A DNA stretch of 64,000 bases from Arthrobacter sp. SLBN-112 (GTDB lineage: Bacteria; Actinomycetota; Actinomycetes; Actinomycetales; Micrococcaceae), in NCBI RefSeq assembly GCF_006715225.1, contig NZ_VFMU01000001.1, positions 2,604,001-2,668,000 on the forward strand, read 5' to 3'. The position numbers and the translations under genes were made by a program. Below the pieces are notes generated by a model. The model worked only from the letters and a program-made list of their open reading frames with translations, did no database searches and was not told where the DNA came from. Below are positions 33,869 through 42,809 of the stretch, piece by piece (position 1 is the stretch's first letter; each line of letters opens with the position of its first letter).

Positions 33869-35200
33869 ATGACCCCTGTCCTACTTTTCATCCTCGGCGT
33901 CGTCTTTGTCGCCGTGGGCATCGCCGTGTCCATCGCGCTCCACGAGGTGGGGCACCTGGTCCCGGCCAAGCTCTTCAAAGTCCGCGTCACCAAGTACATG
34001 ATCGGCTTCGGGCCCACGCTGTGGTCACGCCGGAAAGGTGAAACCGAGTACGGCGTGAAGGCCGTGCCGCTGGGCGGCTACGTGTCCATGATCGGCATGT
34101 ACCCGCCCAACAAGGAGGACGGTTCGGTCCGGCCCTCCAGCACCGGCATGTTCCAAACGCTTGCCACCGAGGCCCGTTCCATGGCCCACGAGGAAGTGGG
34201 GCCGGGCGACGCAAACCGGGTCTTCTACCGCCTGCCGGTGTGGAAGAAGGTGATTGTGATGCTGGGCGGCCCGGCCATGAACATGATCCTTGGCGTGCTG
34301 CTCACCGCCGTGCTGCTGATGGGCTTCGGTATTGCCACAGCCACCACCACCATCTCGGACGTGTCCAAATGCCAGGTGGCCGCAGGCCAAACGGTCGATC
34401 CCGACTCCGCGGACTGCCGGCTGACGCCCGCTGCCGCCGCCGGGTTGAAACCAAACGACGTCATCACCTCCTTCGACGGCAAACCCGTCACCAGCTGGGA
34501 GCAGCTGACGGAGTGGATCCGCGCCTCCGCCGGCAGGGAAGTGGCCATCACGGTGCAGCGGGACGGCAATTCCGTCTCAACCACCGTGACCCCCGTGCTG
34601 TCGGCCCGGCCCGTGATGGGAGCCGACGGCCGGCAGGCCACCGACGCTGCCGGCAACCTCCAGTACCAGGACGTAGGATTCCTCGGCATCGGCGCCCAAA
34701 CGGCGTTGGTGCCCCAGCCGGCGTCGTCCGTCCTGCCCATGGCGGGGGAGAACATCCGCCAGGTGGCCGGCGTTATCTTCAACCTCCCGGCGCGTGTGGT
34801 GGGCGTGGCCAAGGCTGCGTTCAGCGAAGAGCCCCGCGACCCCAACGGCCCCATAAGTGTGGTGGGCGTGGGCAGGGTTGCCGGCGAAGTGGCGGCCATG
34901 GAAGCCGTACCGCTGCAGTCCCGGGTGGCCACGCTCATTGGCCTGATGGCGGGACTGAACTTTGCGCTGGCAGTGTTCAACCTGGTCCCGCTTCTGCCCC
35001 TCGATGGCGGACATGTGGCCGGGGCCCTCTACGAGGGCATTCGGCGCCGGGTGGCAAAGCTGCGCGGACGGCCGGATCCCGGAGCCTTCGACATCGCCAA
35101 GCTGCTTCCCGTCACGTATGTGGTCGCAGCAATGCTAATGGGCATGAGCGTGCTGTTGATCTACGCGGACATCGTCAAGCCGGTCAATCTGTTCGGTTAG
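33869..35200 (+). CDS. Site-2 metalloprotease (RseP/Rip1 type)
   Basis: A 443-residue M50 intramembrane protease. Zinc motif HEVGH at residues 25-29 in the first membrane helix, one PDZ domain (about 165-265), and the third zinc ligand in NLVPLLPLDGGHVAG (about residue 383) of the third helix; a fourth helix ends the protein. Related proteins cleave anti-sigma factors and signal remnants in the membrane (Rip1 in M. tuberculosis). It follows dxr by 17 bases, in the conserved order dxr-protease-ispG, here with three genes inserted before ispG. Confidence 0.95.
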   Translation: MTPVLLFILGVVFVAVGIAVSIALHEVGHLVPAKLFKVRVTKYMIGFGPTLWSRRKGETEYGVKAVPLGGYVSMIGMYPPNKEDGSVRPSSTGMFQTLATEARSMAHEEVGPGDANRVFYRLPVWKKVIVMLGGPAMNMILGVLLTAVLLMGFGIATATTTISDVSKCQVAAGQTVDPDSADCRLTPAAAAGLKPNDVITSFDGKPVTSWEQLTEWIRASAGREVAITVQRDGNSVSTTVTPVLSARPVMGADGRQATDAAGNLQYQDVGFLGIGAQTALVPQPASSVLPMAGENIRQVAGVIFNLPARVVGVAKAAFSEEPRDPNGPISVVGVGRVAGEVAAMEAVPLQSRVATLIGLMAGLNFALAVFNLVPLLPLDGGHVAGALYEGIRRRVAKLRGRPDPGAFDIAKLLPVTYVVAAMLMGMSVLLIYADIVKPVNLFG

Positions 35201-35242
35201 GAATCCGATATCGGCTGACTTCAGAAAATCAGTCAAATGTGA

Positions 35243-35271
35243 TTGATCCCCACGACTCAACCCTCTATGGT
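35243..35271 (+). promoter_or_regulatory. Promoter of the SatD-like gene, predicted leaderless
   Basis: TTGATC (35243-35248), 17-base spacer, TATGGT (35266-35271). Transcription would begin at or next to the A of the ATG at 35278, and no ribosome binding site precedes that ATG. Confidence 0.6.
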
Positions 35272-35274
35272 TGA
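35257..35274 (+). promoter_or_regulatory. Inverted repeat over the -10 box
   Basis: TCAACC (35257-35262) and GGTTGA (35269-35274) with 6 bases between, overlapping the -10 box of the preceding promoter. A second weaker pair (TGACT 35216-35220, AGTCA 35231-35235) lies upstream. Likely operator, perhaps autoregulatory, because the downstream protein has a helix-turn-helix region. Confidence 0.5.
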
Positions 35275-35277
35275 TGA

Positions 35278-35982
35278 ATGTTCGTCATGACCATCGACCA
35301 GCGCGGAAGCACCGGTGACCAGGACCGGGTTCCGGCGTTGCTTGCACAGGTTTCACGCCTCGAACTTCCCGAATCCGGACACCCGGTGTTCGACCGGTCG
35401 GTCGGGGACGAAGTGCAGGGGGTGGTGCGGGACCCTTCCACGGTGGTGGAGATAGCCCTGCACGCCCTCCGCGAAGGCCGCTGGTACGTGGGGATCGGCG
35501 TCGGAAGCGTCTCCCTGCCGCCGGGAGCCAGCCCGCGCGAAGGGACCGGAACTGCTTTTGTTGCCGCCCGCAAGGCTGTCGAGCTCGCCAAAGGCGCCGG
35601 CTCCCAGGTGCCGCTGTCAGTGGTGGCCGGCATCATGGCAAGGGAAACCCACGGGGGAACCCCTGTGGAGGAAGGGGTGAAGGGGTGTGCCAATGCGGAG
35701 GCGGTTCTTCGGTTGCTCGGCCGGCTTGTCCAGGACCGGACCGAAGCCCAGTGGCGGGTGGTCGATGCCCTGCGCCGCCTGGGCGCCGGCGGGCAGGGTG
35801 CAGGCCGGCACGGAAACCAGAAGCAGGTGGCCCTTGAACTTGGAATCTCGGAGCAGTCGGTGAGCCGGACCGTGCTTCGGGCCGGCTGGCAGGAAGAATG
35901 GGCAGCCAGGCCGGCTGCTGCCATGCTTCTTGGTTTTGCCGACTCCCAGGTTGCCCAGGCACTCAAGGAGGGCCGGGCTTGA
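35278..35982 (+). CDS. SatD-family-like protein with C-terminal helix-turn-helix
   Basis: A 234-residue protein. The N-terminal region (MFVMTIDQRGSTGDQDRVPALLAQ, then FDRSVGDEVQGVVRDP) resembles the SatD family, which itself looks like a divergent nucleotidyl-cyclase-type fold; the C-terminal 70 residues contain a helix-turn-helix (NQKQVALELGISEQSVSRTVLRAGW). SatD function is unknown (acid/stress locus in streptococci). The ATG is predicted to be the first codon of a leaderless mRNA. It pairs with the next gene, which resembles the C-terminal part of SatE-type DUF3307 proteins. Confidence 0.7.
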   Translation: MFVMTIDQRGSTGDQDRVPALLAQVSRLELPESGHPVFDRSVGDEVQGVVRDPSTVVEIALHALREGRWYVGIGVGSVSLPPGASPREGTGTAFVAARKAVELAKGAGSQVPLSVVAGIMARETHGGTPVEEGVKGCANAEAVLRLLGRLVQDRTEAQWRVVDALRRLGAGGQGAGRHGNQKQVALELGISEQSVSRTVLRAGWQEEWAARPAAAMLLGFADSQVAQALKEGRA

Positions 35983-36046
35983 AAAGGTCCCGCCCCCCGA
36001 AGGAGCAGGATGGCCGGATTGAAGAGGACCCGAATGAAGGAGACAG

Positions 36047-36565
36047 GTGACCGCATTTTGGGTGGCAGTGGCGCTGGTGGTGGCAGGCTTCGCCGGCTGG
36101 CCGGTCACCGCGCTGGTGTTCAAGCTCGCCCGGACCATCGACGACAAAGCGGACGCTGCCAAGGCTGCGGAGGAAGCCCGCCGGACGGAACTTGACCCCT
36201 CTGCTGACGTCACCGTGGACGATCCTTCCGGGAGCGCAGCCGGCCAGACCGTGGACGGTGAGCTGAGCGCCCCTCCTGCCGTACCGGCGTCGGACGGGCC
36301 GCCGGCCGGACCCGCCCTTCCCAGCCAGCGCATCCTGCGCGGCGGGGCCATCATCGGCGTGCTGGAGCGGCTGGGGGTGTGCCTCGCCATCCTGGGCGGC
36401 CAGCCTGTGGCCATTGCCTACATAGTCGCCATCAAGGGCCTGGGCAGGTTCGCCGAGCTGAAGGAGACGCCCGTGGCCGCTGAGCGCTTCATCATCGGGA
36501 CCCTCACCTCCATGCTCTGGGCTGCCGGAACGGCTGCCGCCGTGAAAGTCCTCTTCCTGCACTGA
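36047..36565 (+). CDS. Membrane protein resembling the C-terminal part of SatE/DUF3307
   Basis: A 172-residue protein with an N-terminal membrane helix (about 3-27), an acidic Ala/Pro linker (about 45-90), and two helices in a segment GVLERLGVCLAILGGQPVAIAYIVAIKGLGRFAELKE...AERFIIGTLTSMLWA. That last segment has the same word order as the end of DUF3307 (SatE) proteins, while the DUF3307 N-terminal part is missing. GTG start with AAGGAGA at 36035-36041. It lies 64 bases after the SatD-like gene, so the two probably act together at the membrane. Confidence 0.6.
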   Translation: MTAFWVAVALVVAGFAGWPVTALVFKLARTIDDKADAAKAAEEARRTELDPSADVTVDDPSGSAAGQTVDGELSAPPAVPASDGPPAGPALPSQRILRGGAIIGVLERLGVCLAILGGQPVAIAYIVAIKGLGRFAELKETPVAAERFIIGTLTSMLWAAGTAAAVKVLFLH

Positions 36566-36645
36566 CGCTCCGTCCCTGCGCCGGCGCTTTTCCTGCATGG
36601 GGGATGGGTACGGTACCAAGCCAGCCATGGCGATAGGGTAGCGGT

Positions 36646-36939
36646 ATGACAGTTTTTGCCGTTGAGTACGTTTATGCCGCCAACTCCACCGAAACCCGCA
36701 ATGAGGTCCGCCCCGCACACCGGGAATGGACGGGCAGCCTGGCGCAGGACGGCGTCATCGTGGCCAGCGGGCCCTACGGCGACGGTGCGGGTGCCCTGTT
36801 GATCTTCACTGCATCGGATGAAGCCGCCCTCAACTCGATCCTCAAGCAGGACCCTTTCGCCGCGGCCGGCGTGATCGCCGGAACCCGCATCACCGAATGG
36901 TCTCCGGTAACCGGCATGCTGGCCGGGATTGCCGCGTAG
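36646..36939 (+). CDS. YciI-like protein
   Basis: A 97-residue single-domain protein of the YciI family (ferredoxin-like alpha-beta fold). It shows the family layout: FAVEYVYA strand, H of [33 protein letters not shown], and DPFAAAGV near the C-terminus. The conserved His-Asp pair of YciI appears to be present (His26, DPF). Members are small enzymes or binding proteins of mostly unknown role. It sits between the SatD/E-like pair and ispG on the same strand. Confidence 0.85.
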   Translation: MTVFAVEYVYAANSTETRNEVRPAHREWTGSLAQDGVIVASGPYGDGAGALLIFTASDEAALNSILKQDPFAAAGVIAGTRITEWSPVTGMLAGIAA

Positions 36940-36973
36940 CCGCCTTTTCACCCTTTCAACTCAAGGAGTCCAC

Positions 36974-38140
36974 GTGACCTCGGTCAGCCTGGGAATGCCG
37001 TCAGCACCACCGCCCGTCCTTGCCCCCCGCCGCAAGACGCGCCAGATCAAAGTCGGCTCGGTTGGCGTTGGATCTGATTTCCCCATCAGCGTGCAGTCCA
37101 TGACCACCACGCCCACCACGGACATCAATGCCACGCTCCAGCAAATCGCTGAACTCACGGCGTCCGGCTGCGACATTGTCCGCGTCGCCTGCCCCTCCGC
37201 TGACGATGCGGAGGCGCTGCCCATCATCGCCCGGAAGTCCCAGATCCCGGTCATCGCGGACATCCACTTCCAGCCCAAGTACGTCTTCGCGGCCATCGAA
37301 GCCGGCTGCGCTGCCGTGCGCGTGAACCCTGGAAACATCCGCAAATTCGACGACCAGGTCAAGGAGATCGCCGCAGCAGCGCGCGATCACGGAACGTCCA
37401 TCCGTATCGGCGTCAACGCCGGCTCCCTGGAGCCGGGCATCCTGAAGAAGTACGGCAAGGCCACCCCCGAAGCGCTGGTGGAGTCTGCCGTCTGGGAAGC
37501 GTCCCTCTTTGAGGAGCACGGCTTCCACGACTTCAAGATCTCGGTCAAGCACAACGACCCCGTCATTATGGTGGCGGCCTACGAGATGCTGGCTGAGAAG
37601 GGCGACTGGCCGCTGCACCTCGGCGTCACCGAGGCCGGCCCGGCGTTCCAGGGCACCATCAAGTCCGCCACCGCCTTCGGCGCGCTCCTGTCCCGGGGCA
37701 TCGGCGACACCATCCGCGTGTCCCTCTCCGCGCCGCCGGTGGAGGAGATCAAGGTGGGCAACCAGATCCTCCAGTCGCTGAACCTGCGGCCCCGGAAGCT
37801 GGAAATCGTGTCCTGCCCTTCCTGCGGCCGTGCCCAGGTTGACGTGTACACTCTGGCTGAACAGGTCACTGCCGGGCTCGAAGGGATGGAGATCCCGCTC
37901 CGCGTGGCGGTTATGGGCTGTGTTGTTAATGGACCCGGCGAGGCCCGCGAGGCCGACCTTGGTGTCGCCTCAGGCAACGGCAAGGGCCAGATCTTCGTTA
38001 AGGGCGAGGTCATCAAGACTGTTCCCGAGAGCGCAATTGTTGAGACACTGATCGAAGAGGCTATGCGTATCGCGGAAGAGATGGGGGAGGCCGATGGCGA
38101 AGATGCTGTCAAGGGTAGCCCCGTGGTTAGCGTCTCGTAG
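36974..38140 (+). CDS. ispG: 4-hydroxy-3-methylbut-2-enyl diphosphate synthase
   Basis: A 388-residue IspG (GcpE), reducing MEcPP to HMBPP with an Fe4S4 cluster in the MEP pathway. The cluster Cys residues are in SCPSCGRAQ and [13 protein letters not shown]-terminal [19 protein letters not shown] and VADIHF-type TIM barrel elements match. The frame opens at 36929; the GTG at 36974 with AAGGAG at 36963-36968 is the better start. The last 47 bases overlap the GNAT gene in another frame. Confidence 0.97.
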   Translation: MTSVSLGMPSAPPPVLAPRRKTRQIKVGSVGVGSDFPISVQSMTTTPTTDINATLQQIAELTASGCDIVRVACPSADDAEALPIIARKSQIPVIADIHFQPKYVFAAIEAGCAAVRVNPGNIRKFDDQVKEIAAAARDHGTSIRIGVNAGSLEPGILKKYGKATPEALVESAVWEASLFEEHGFHDFKISVKHNDPVIMVAAYEMLAEKGDWPLHLGVTEAGPAFQGTIKSATAFGALLSRGIGDTIRVSLSAPPVEEIKVGNQILQSLNLRPRKLEIVSCPSCGRAQVDVYTLAEQVTAGLEGMEIPLRVAVMGCVVNGPGEAREADLGVASGNGKGQIFVKGEVIKTVPESAIVETLIEEAMRIAEEMGEADGEDAVKGSPVVSVS

Positions 38141-38993
38141 GGACGCTCCTGACCCTGCGGGGCTTTCTGTCCGCACTCTGGACGGCCAGGATACCCCCGC
38201 GCTGTTATTGCTGGCCCAGCAGGACCCGGTGGCAAACGTCTTCATCCTGGCCCACCTGCGCGCCACGGGGACGGCAGCGCCCACCAGTGGTGGTGCCAGT
38301 GTCATCGGAGTCTTTGACGACGGCATCCTGACGGGTGCGTGCTGGGCCGGAGCCAACCTGGTTCCGGTCCAACTCGATCCCGCGCTGGCCCCCTTGGTGG
38401 CGGAGGCCGCAAACAGTTCCGGACGCCGGTATGCATCTGCCTTTGGCCCCGCCGCAGCCGTGCTGGCACTTAACGCCGAACTTGCGGAGTTGGGGCACCG
38501 TGCGCACGAGGTCCGGGCTGACCAGCCACTGATGATCATTGACGGACCGCCCCTGGTCCAGCCGAACCGGGGCCTGGACCTGGGGAACCTCGCCGACTTT
38601 GACCGCATCCTTCCCGCCTGCGCCGCCATGTTCGAGGAAGAAGTGGGGTATTCGCCCTACCTGGGCGGCAGGGAGTTCTACAGCCGCCGGGTGGAGGGCC
38701 TCATCAGGCAGGGGCACTCGCTGGTCCACCTCAACAACGCCCGCGAAGTGGTGTTCAAAGCTGAGCTCGGCGCAGTCACCGATGACGTCACCCAGGTCCA
38801 AGGTGTCTGGATGAACCCGATCTTCCGCGGCCAGGGGCTGAGTGCCGGCTACATGTCGGCTGTGGTGGAAAAGGCCCGGCAGATCGCCCCGGTGACCAGC
38901 CTCTACGTGAACGGCTTCAACACCCGGGCCAGGTCCACCTACGAACGCGTTGGCTTCCGCCAGGTAGGGACGTTCGCTACAGTTCTGTTCTAG
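38094..38993 (+). CDS. GNAT-family N-acetyltransferase with DUF4081 N-terminal half
   Basis: A 299-residue protein. The N-terminal half (DUF4081-like, [19 protein letters not shown]) precedes a C-terminal GNAT domain with [37 protein letters not shown], where the RGQGLS-type motif A binds acetyl-CoA, and ends [19 protein letters not shown]. Substrate unknown. It begins inside ispG (47-base overlap) with GGGGGAGG ahead of the ATG, so it is co-translated with ispG; the pairing is conserved in actinobacteria, as in M. tuberculosis Rv2868c-Rv2867c. Confidence 0.88.
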   Translation: MAKMLSRVAPWLASRRDAPDPAGLSVRTLDGQDTPALLLLAQQDPVANVFILAHLRATGTAAPTSGGASVIGVFDDGILTGACWAGANLVPVQLDPALAPLVAEAANSSGRRYASAFGPAAAVLALNAELAELGHRAHEVRADQPLMIIDGPPLVQPNRGLDLGNLADFDRILPACAAMFEEEVGYSPYLGGREFYSRRVEGLIRQGHSLVHLNNAREVVFKAELGAVTDDVTQVQGVWMNPIFRGQGLSAGYMSAVVEKARQIAPVTSLYVNGFNTRARSTYERVGFRQVGTFATVLF

Positions 38994-39033
38994 CCGGGCA
39001 CTGGCCGCGGCCAGCTGGATATTGGGGGAAAAA

Positions 39034-39807
39034 TTGAAGACGTCAGTGCTGGGAACTTTGGGGGCTTCGGCCCTGCTGGCCATATCCGTTTCCGCCTGCG
39101 GCGGGACGGCAGGGCCTCCCGCTGCGGAGTCTTCGTCGGCCCCGCCTGCCACGGCCCAAACTTCGGCGGCAGCCCCGGCGCCAACAGCTCCGCCGACGCC
39201 AATCCCCACTCCCACGGCCAAGGTGTACACCAGTGGCGAACTCGCTGCCATCGTGGGACAGGTGCGTGACGATGCCGACCGCAGGCTTTCCGTCCTGCCC
39301 AGCGGTGACATTGCCGCGGCGGTGGAGCAAACCAAGGCAATGATCTCCTCCATCGAGGTTGAGCCGGCGGAGTGCAGGGAACTCGCTGCCGCAAGCACGG
39401 TGCCGTCGGTGGAGGATGCCACCATGGCGATCGGCATGAGCACTGACTCCGCTACCGGTGCGATGGCGGCGCTGTCGCTGGTGGCGGGGCTGGACCAGGG
39501 AGTCCTTGCCCAGGTTTCCGACCCGACAGAGCAGTTGGCGAAGTGTTCCTCCATGACCATGACGGCGTCGGGCATCAATGTTGCAGTCACCATCACGCCG
39601 GTGGAGGGGGCCAGCGGGCTGCCAGGCGCCGTCGCCTACCGGACCGACACCTCGTTACCGGATGGCAGCACGCAGTCCATGGTCAGGGCGCAGGTGGTCC
39701 ACCACGGCATGTTGATCACCTCGGTGGCAGCCGGCGGTGAAAGCGGGACTGACGCCGTGCGGCGGGCAGGTGCGCTGCTGGACTCCGCCGCCGCCCAGGT
39801 CAAATAA
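39034..39807 (+). CDS. Secreted lipoprotein of unknown function
   Basis: A 257-residue predicted lipoprotein. Signal peptide MKTSVLGTLGASALLAISV with lipobox VSAC (lipidated Cys22), then a Ser/Ala/Pro/Thr-rich linker to about residue 62 and a globular domain with two Cys (ECREL and KCSSM) that may pair. It may be anchored to the outer face of the membrane. Starts with TTG at 39034 behind GGGGGA (39024-39029); a TTG at 39022 would overlap that ribosome site. No family recognised. Confidence 0.75.
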   Translation: MKTSVLGTLGASALLAISVSACGGTAGPPAAESSSAPPATAQTSAAAPAPTAPPTPIPTPTAKVYTSGELAAIVGQVRDDADRRLSVLPSGDIAAAVEQTKAMISSIEVEPAECRELAAASTVPSVEDATMAIGMSTDSATGAMAALSLVAGLDQGVLAQVSDPTEQLAKCSSMTMTASGINVAVTITPVEGASGLPGAVAYRTDTSLPDGSTQSMVRAQVVHHGMLITSVAAGGESGTDAVRRAGALLDSAAAQVK

Positions 39808-39836
39808 CCATCCGGTGGGTTAAAAAGTAAAAACAC

Positions 39837-39866
39837 TTGTCAAACGTGTTCACGATCACATAGGTT
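39837..39866 (+). promoter_or_regulatory. Putative proS promoter
   Basis: TTGTCA (39837-39842), 18-base spacer, TAGGTT (39861-39866). The surrounding 40 bases are AT-rich compared with the rest of the region. The resulting leader would be about 280 bases. Confidence 0.5.
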
Positions 39867-40034
39867 CGTTCTAGCTGCGCTGGAAGTGGGGTGGGCGGTC
39901 TCACCAGTCCTCACCAGTACTTAGGCGATAACGGCGTCGGGCCACGCGCGGATACGATGACCAGCCCTATTGGGGGGCCAGGGGCTTTGTATTCCCGGGC
40001 GTGGCCCTACTGTGTCCGGGCCCTGAAAGAAGGT

Positions 40035-40071
40035 CTGCGGCAGCTGCCCGTGACGCCAGTCCATGCCGCAG
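40035..40071 (+). promoter_or_regulatory. Hairpin in the proS leader
   Basis: CTGCGGCA (40035-40042) pairs perfectly with TGCCGCAG (40064-40071) across a 21-base loop. No U-run follows, so it is not an obvious terminator; perhaps a regulatory or stability element. Confidence 0.35.
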
Positions 40072-40151
40072 GCCGTGTGCCGGTAGATTAGTACCCAGAC
40101 GAATTGTCCGGCCCTGCTGACCCAGCACTTCCCCAGAAACGGATACCACCC

Positions 40152-41963
40152 GTGGTCCTACGACTGTCCCAGCTTTTCCTGCGCACGCTGCGCGAAGACC
40201 CCGTCGATGCCGAGGTTGCCAGCCACAAGCTCCTGGTCCGCGCAGGCTACATCCGCCGCGCGGCCCCGGGCATCTACACCTGGCTTCCGCTGGGACTGAG
40301 CGTGCTGCGCAAGGTCGAGGAAATCATCCGCGAGGAAATGGCTGCCATCGGCGCGCAGGAAGTCCACTTTCCGGCCCTGCTGCCCCGTGAGCCCTACGAA
40401 GCCACCAACCGCTGGACCGAATACGGTGAAGGGCTGTTCCGGCTCCAGGACCGCAAGGGTGCCGACTACCTGCTGGCCCCGACGCATGAGGAGATGTTCA
40501 CGCTCCTGGTCAAGGACCTGTATTCGTCGTACAAGGACCTTCCGTTGAGCCTGTACCAGATCCAGAACAAGTACCGTGACGAGGCACGCCCGCGGGCAGG
40601 CCTCCTCCGCGGCCGCGAATTCATCATGAAGGATTCCTACTCCTTCGACGTTGACGACGCCGGGCTGGACGCCAGCTACGCAGCCCACCGCGGCGCTTAC
40701 CTGAAGATCTTTGAACGCCTGGGGCTTGAGGTTGTTCCGGTGGCAGCCACCGCAGGTGCCATGGGCGGGTCCAGGAGCGAGGAATTCCTGTTCCCCACCG
40801 AGATCGGCGAGGACACCTTTGTCCGTTCCGCCGGCGGCTATGCAGCCAACGTCGAGGCCGTGACCACGGTGGTCCCCGACGAGATCGACTTCAGCAATGC
40901 CCCGGCCGCAGAGGTCCTGGACACCCCGGACACTCCCACCATCGAGACGCTGGTTACCGCTGCCAACCAGATTGCCCCGCGGGCAGAGGCCGACGGCGGC
41001 GCCTGGACTGCCGCGGACACGCTCAAGAACGTGGTCCTCGCCGTCACGCTGCCCACCGGCGAGCGGCAGTTGGTTGTCATCGGCGTTCCCGGGGACCGCG
41101 CGGTGGACCTCAAGCGCGTGGAGGCAAACATTGGCGCCTTCCTGCCCATCGCGGGCGAGATCGGACTCGAGCAGGCCGGCGAGGAGGACCTCAAGAAGCA
41201 GCCGCTGATCGTCAAGGGCTACCTGGGCCCCGGGCTTTCGCTGGACCAGCCGCTCCTGGGCTCCGAAAGCGAAACGAAGCTGCTGTACCTCGTGGACCCG
41301 CGCGTGGTCAGCGGAACGGCATGGATCACCGGCGCCAACGAGGCCGGCAAGCACGTTTTCGGCCTGGTGGCCGGCCGCGACTTCGCGTGGGACGGCGTCA
41401 TGGAATGCACCGAGGTGCGCGCGGGCGACCCTTCACCCGACGGCTCAGGCCCACTGGAGACTGCGCGCGGCATCGAAATGGGCCACATCTTCCAGCTCGG
41501 CCGCAAGTACGCCGAAGCCCTGGACCTCAAGGTGCTGGACCAGAACGGCAAACAGGTGGTGGTCACCATGGGCTCCTACGGCGTCGGCGTGACCCGCGCC
41601 GTGGCCGCCCTGGCAGAGGCCAACCACGATGACCGCGGCCTGGTCTGGCCCCGCACCGTGGCCCCCGCCGACGTGCACGTGGTGGCAGTTGGCCGCGGCG
41701 AGGAGATCTTCCAGGCCGCCGAGAAGCTCTCGGCAGAGCTTGAGGACGTCGGCCTGTCCGTCATCTACGACGACCGGCCCAAGGTTTCCCCGGGCGTAAA
41801 GTTCGGCGACGCGGAACTCGTTGGCGTCCCCACCATCCTGGCCGTGGGACGCGGCCTGGTGGACGGTGTGGTGGAAATCAAGGACCGCCGCAGCGGGGAA
41901 GCCGAGAACATCGAGGTCGATAAGGCCGTGGACTACGTGGTCAACGCCGTACGAAACCAGTGA
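40152..41963 (+). CDS. proS: Prolyl-tRNA synthetase (bacterial type)
   Basis: A 603-residue class II synthetase charging tRNA-Pro. Motif 1 region [14 protein letters not shown]...[19 protein letters not shown], motif 2 [14 protein letters not shown], and motif 3 [15 protein letters not shown] flank an editing (INS/YbaK-like) domain at about residues 220-400, then the anticodon-binding domain. The frame opens at 40104, but the GTG at 40152 gives the conserved N-terminus; no clear ribosome site is visible. Its stop overlaps the next gene's GTG (GTGA at 41960-41963). Confidence 0.95.
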   Translation: MVLRLSQLFLRTLREDPVDAEVASHKLLVRAGYIRRAAPGIYTWLPLGLSVLRKVEEIIREEMAAIGAQEVHFPALLPREPYEATNRWTEYGEGLFRLQDRKGADYLLAPTHEEMFTLLVKDLYSSYKDLPLSLYQIQNKYRDEARPRAGLLRGREFIMKDSYSFDVDDAGLDASYAAHRGAYLKIFERLGLEVVPVAATAGAMGGSRSEEFLFPTEIGEDTFVRSAGGYAANVEAVTTVVPDEIDFSNAPAAEVLDTPDTPTIETLVTAANQIAPRAEADGGAWTAADTLKNVVLAVTLPTGERQLVVIGVPGDRAVDLKRVEANIGAFLPIAGEIGLEQAGEEDLKKQPLIVKGYLGPGLSLDQPLLGSESETKLLYLVDPRVVSGTAWITGANEAGKHVFGLVAGRDFAWDGVMECTEVRAGDPSPDGSGPLETARGIEMGHIFQLGRKYAEALDLKVLDQNGKQVVVTMGSYGVGVTRAVAALAEANHDDRGLVWPRTVAPADVHVVAVGRGEEIFQAAEKLSAELEDVGLSVIYDDRPKVSPGVKFGDAELVGVPTILAVGRGLVDGVVEIKDRRSGEAENIEVDKAVDYVVNAVRNQ

Positions 41964-42754
41964 TCTCCGGCTTCGAATCGATCCAGCTCACCACCATCAT
42001 CCTGATCGTGGTGGCTGGATTCGCAGCCGGCTGGGTTGACGCCGTGGTGGGCGGCGGGGGGCTCATCCAGCTTCCAGCGCTGCTCCTGGTTCCGGGCATC
42101 GCGCCCGTCCAGGCGCTGGCCACCAACAAGATGGGCTCCATTTTCGGAACCGCCACCAGTGCCGCCACCTATTACCGGCGGGTGGGGCCGGACCTCCGGA
42201 CTGCCGTGCCCATGGCGGTGATAGCCCTGGCGGGAAGTTTCGGCGGGGCCAGCCTGGCGGCCACCCTGCCGGCCGGGGTTTTCAAGCCCATCATCGTGGT
42301 GGCGCTGGTCGCCGTCGCGCTGTTCACCGCACTGAGGCCCAGTGTCGGTGAGCTAACGGCGCTCCGCCACGCAGGCCACAGGCATTACGTCGTCGCCTGC
42401 CTCATCGGGGCCGTGATCGGCTTCTACGACGGCCTTATCGGCCCTGGGACAGGATCCTTCCTGGTCATTGCCCTGGTGTCCGCCATGGGTTACGCGTTCC
42501 TGGAGGCCAGCGCCAAGGCCAAGATCGTGAACATGGCCACCAACGCCGGCGCGCTGCTGTTCTTCCTGCCGCACGGGTCCATCCTGTGGGGCATTGGCCT
42601 GCTGCTGGGGGCAGCCAACATGGCAGGCGGGTACCTTGGCGCCCGTACGGCCGTGCAACAGGGGAGCAAATTCGTCCGCATTGTCTTCCTGGTGGTCGTT
42701 GCGGCCCTCATCGTCAAGCTTGGCTACGACGTTTGGCAGGAAAACTTAGCCTGA
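41960..42754 (+). CDS. TSUP-family (TauE/SafE) permease
   Basis: A 264-residue membrane protein with about eight helices in two homologous halves: [25 protein letters not shown] in the first and [19 protein letters not shown] in the second, the typical TSUP signatures. Family members export or import sulfite, sulfoacetate and similar organosulfur or carboxylic anions; the substrate here is unknown. GTG start overlapping the proS stop by four bases, so it is translationally coupled to proS. Confidence 0.88.
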   Translation: MISGFESIQLTTIILIVVAGFAAGWVDAVVGGGGLIQLPALLLVPGIAPVQALATNKMGSIFGTATSAATYYRRVGPDLRTAVPMAVIALAGSFGGASLAATLPAGVFKPIIVVALVAVALFTALRPSVGELTALRHAGHRHYVVACLIGAVIGFYDGLIGPGTGSFLVIALVSAMGYAFLEASAKAKIVNMATNAGALLFFLPHGSILWGIGLLLGAANMAGGYLGARTAVQQGSKFVRIVFLVVVAALIVKLGYDVWQENLA

Positions 42755-42809
42755 TTCATCCCGGAAACTGATCCTCGTGGCGTGGACCAGCCCGGCGTAG
42801 CATGCAGGT

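Larger units (their letters stand above)
39808..40151 (+). other. proS promoter and leader region
   Basis: This 344-base non-coding stretch holds a good promoter at 39837-39866, then a GC-rich leader with a hairpin at 40035-40071. No T-box sequences or credible short gene were seen. Confidence 0.5.

Noticed and set aside
39891..40091. Possible leader peptide before proS
   Set aside because: No ribosome site, no run of Pro codons and no attenuator pattern, so it is not supported as a regulatory peptide.
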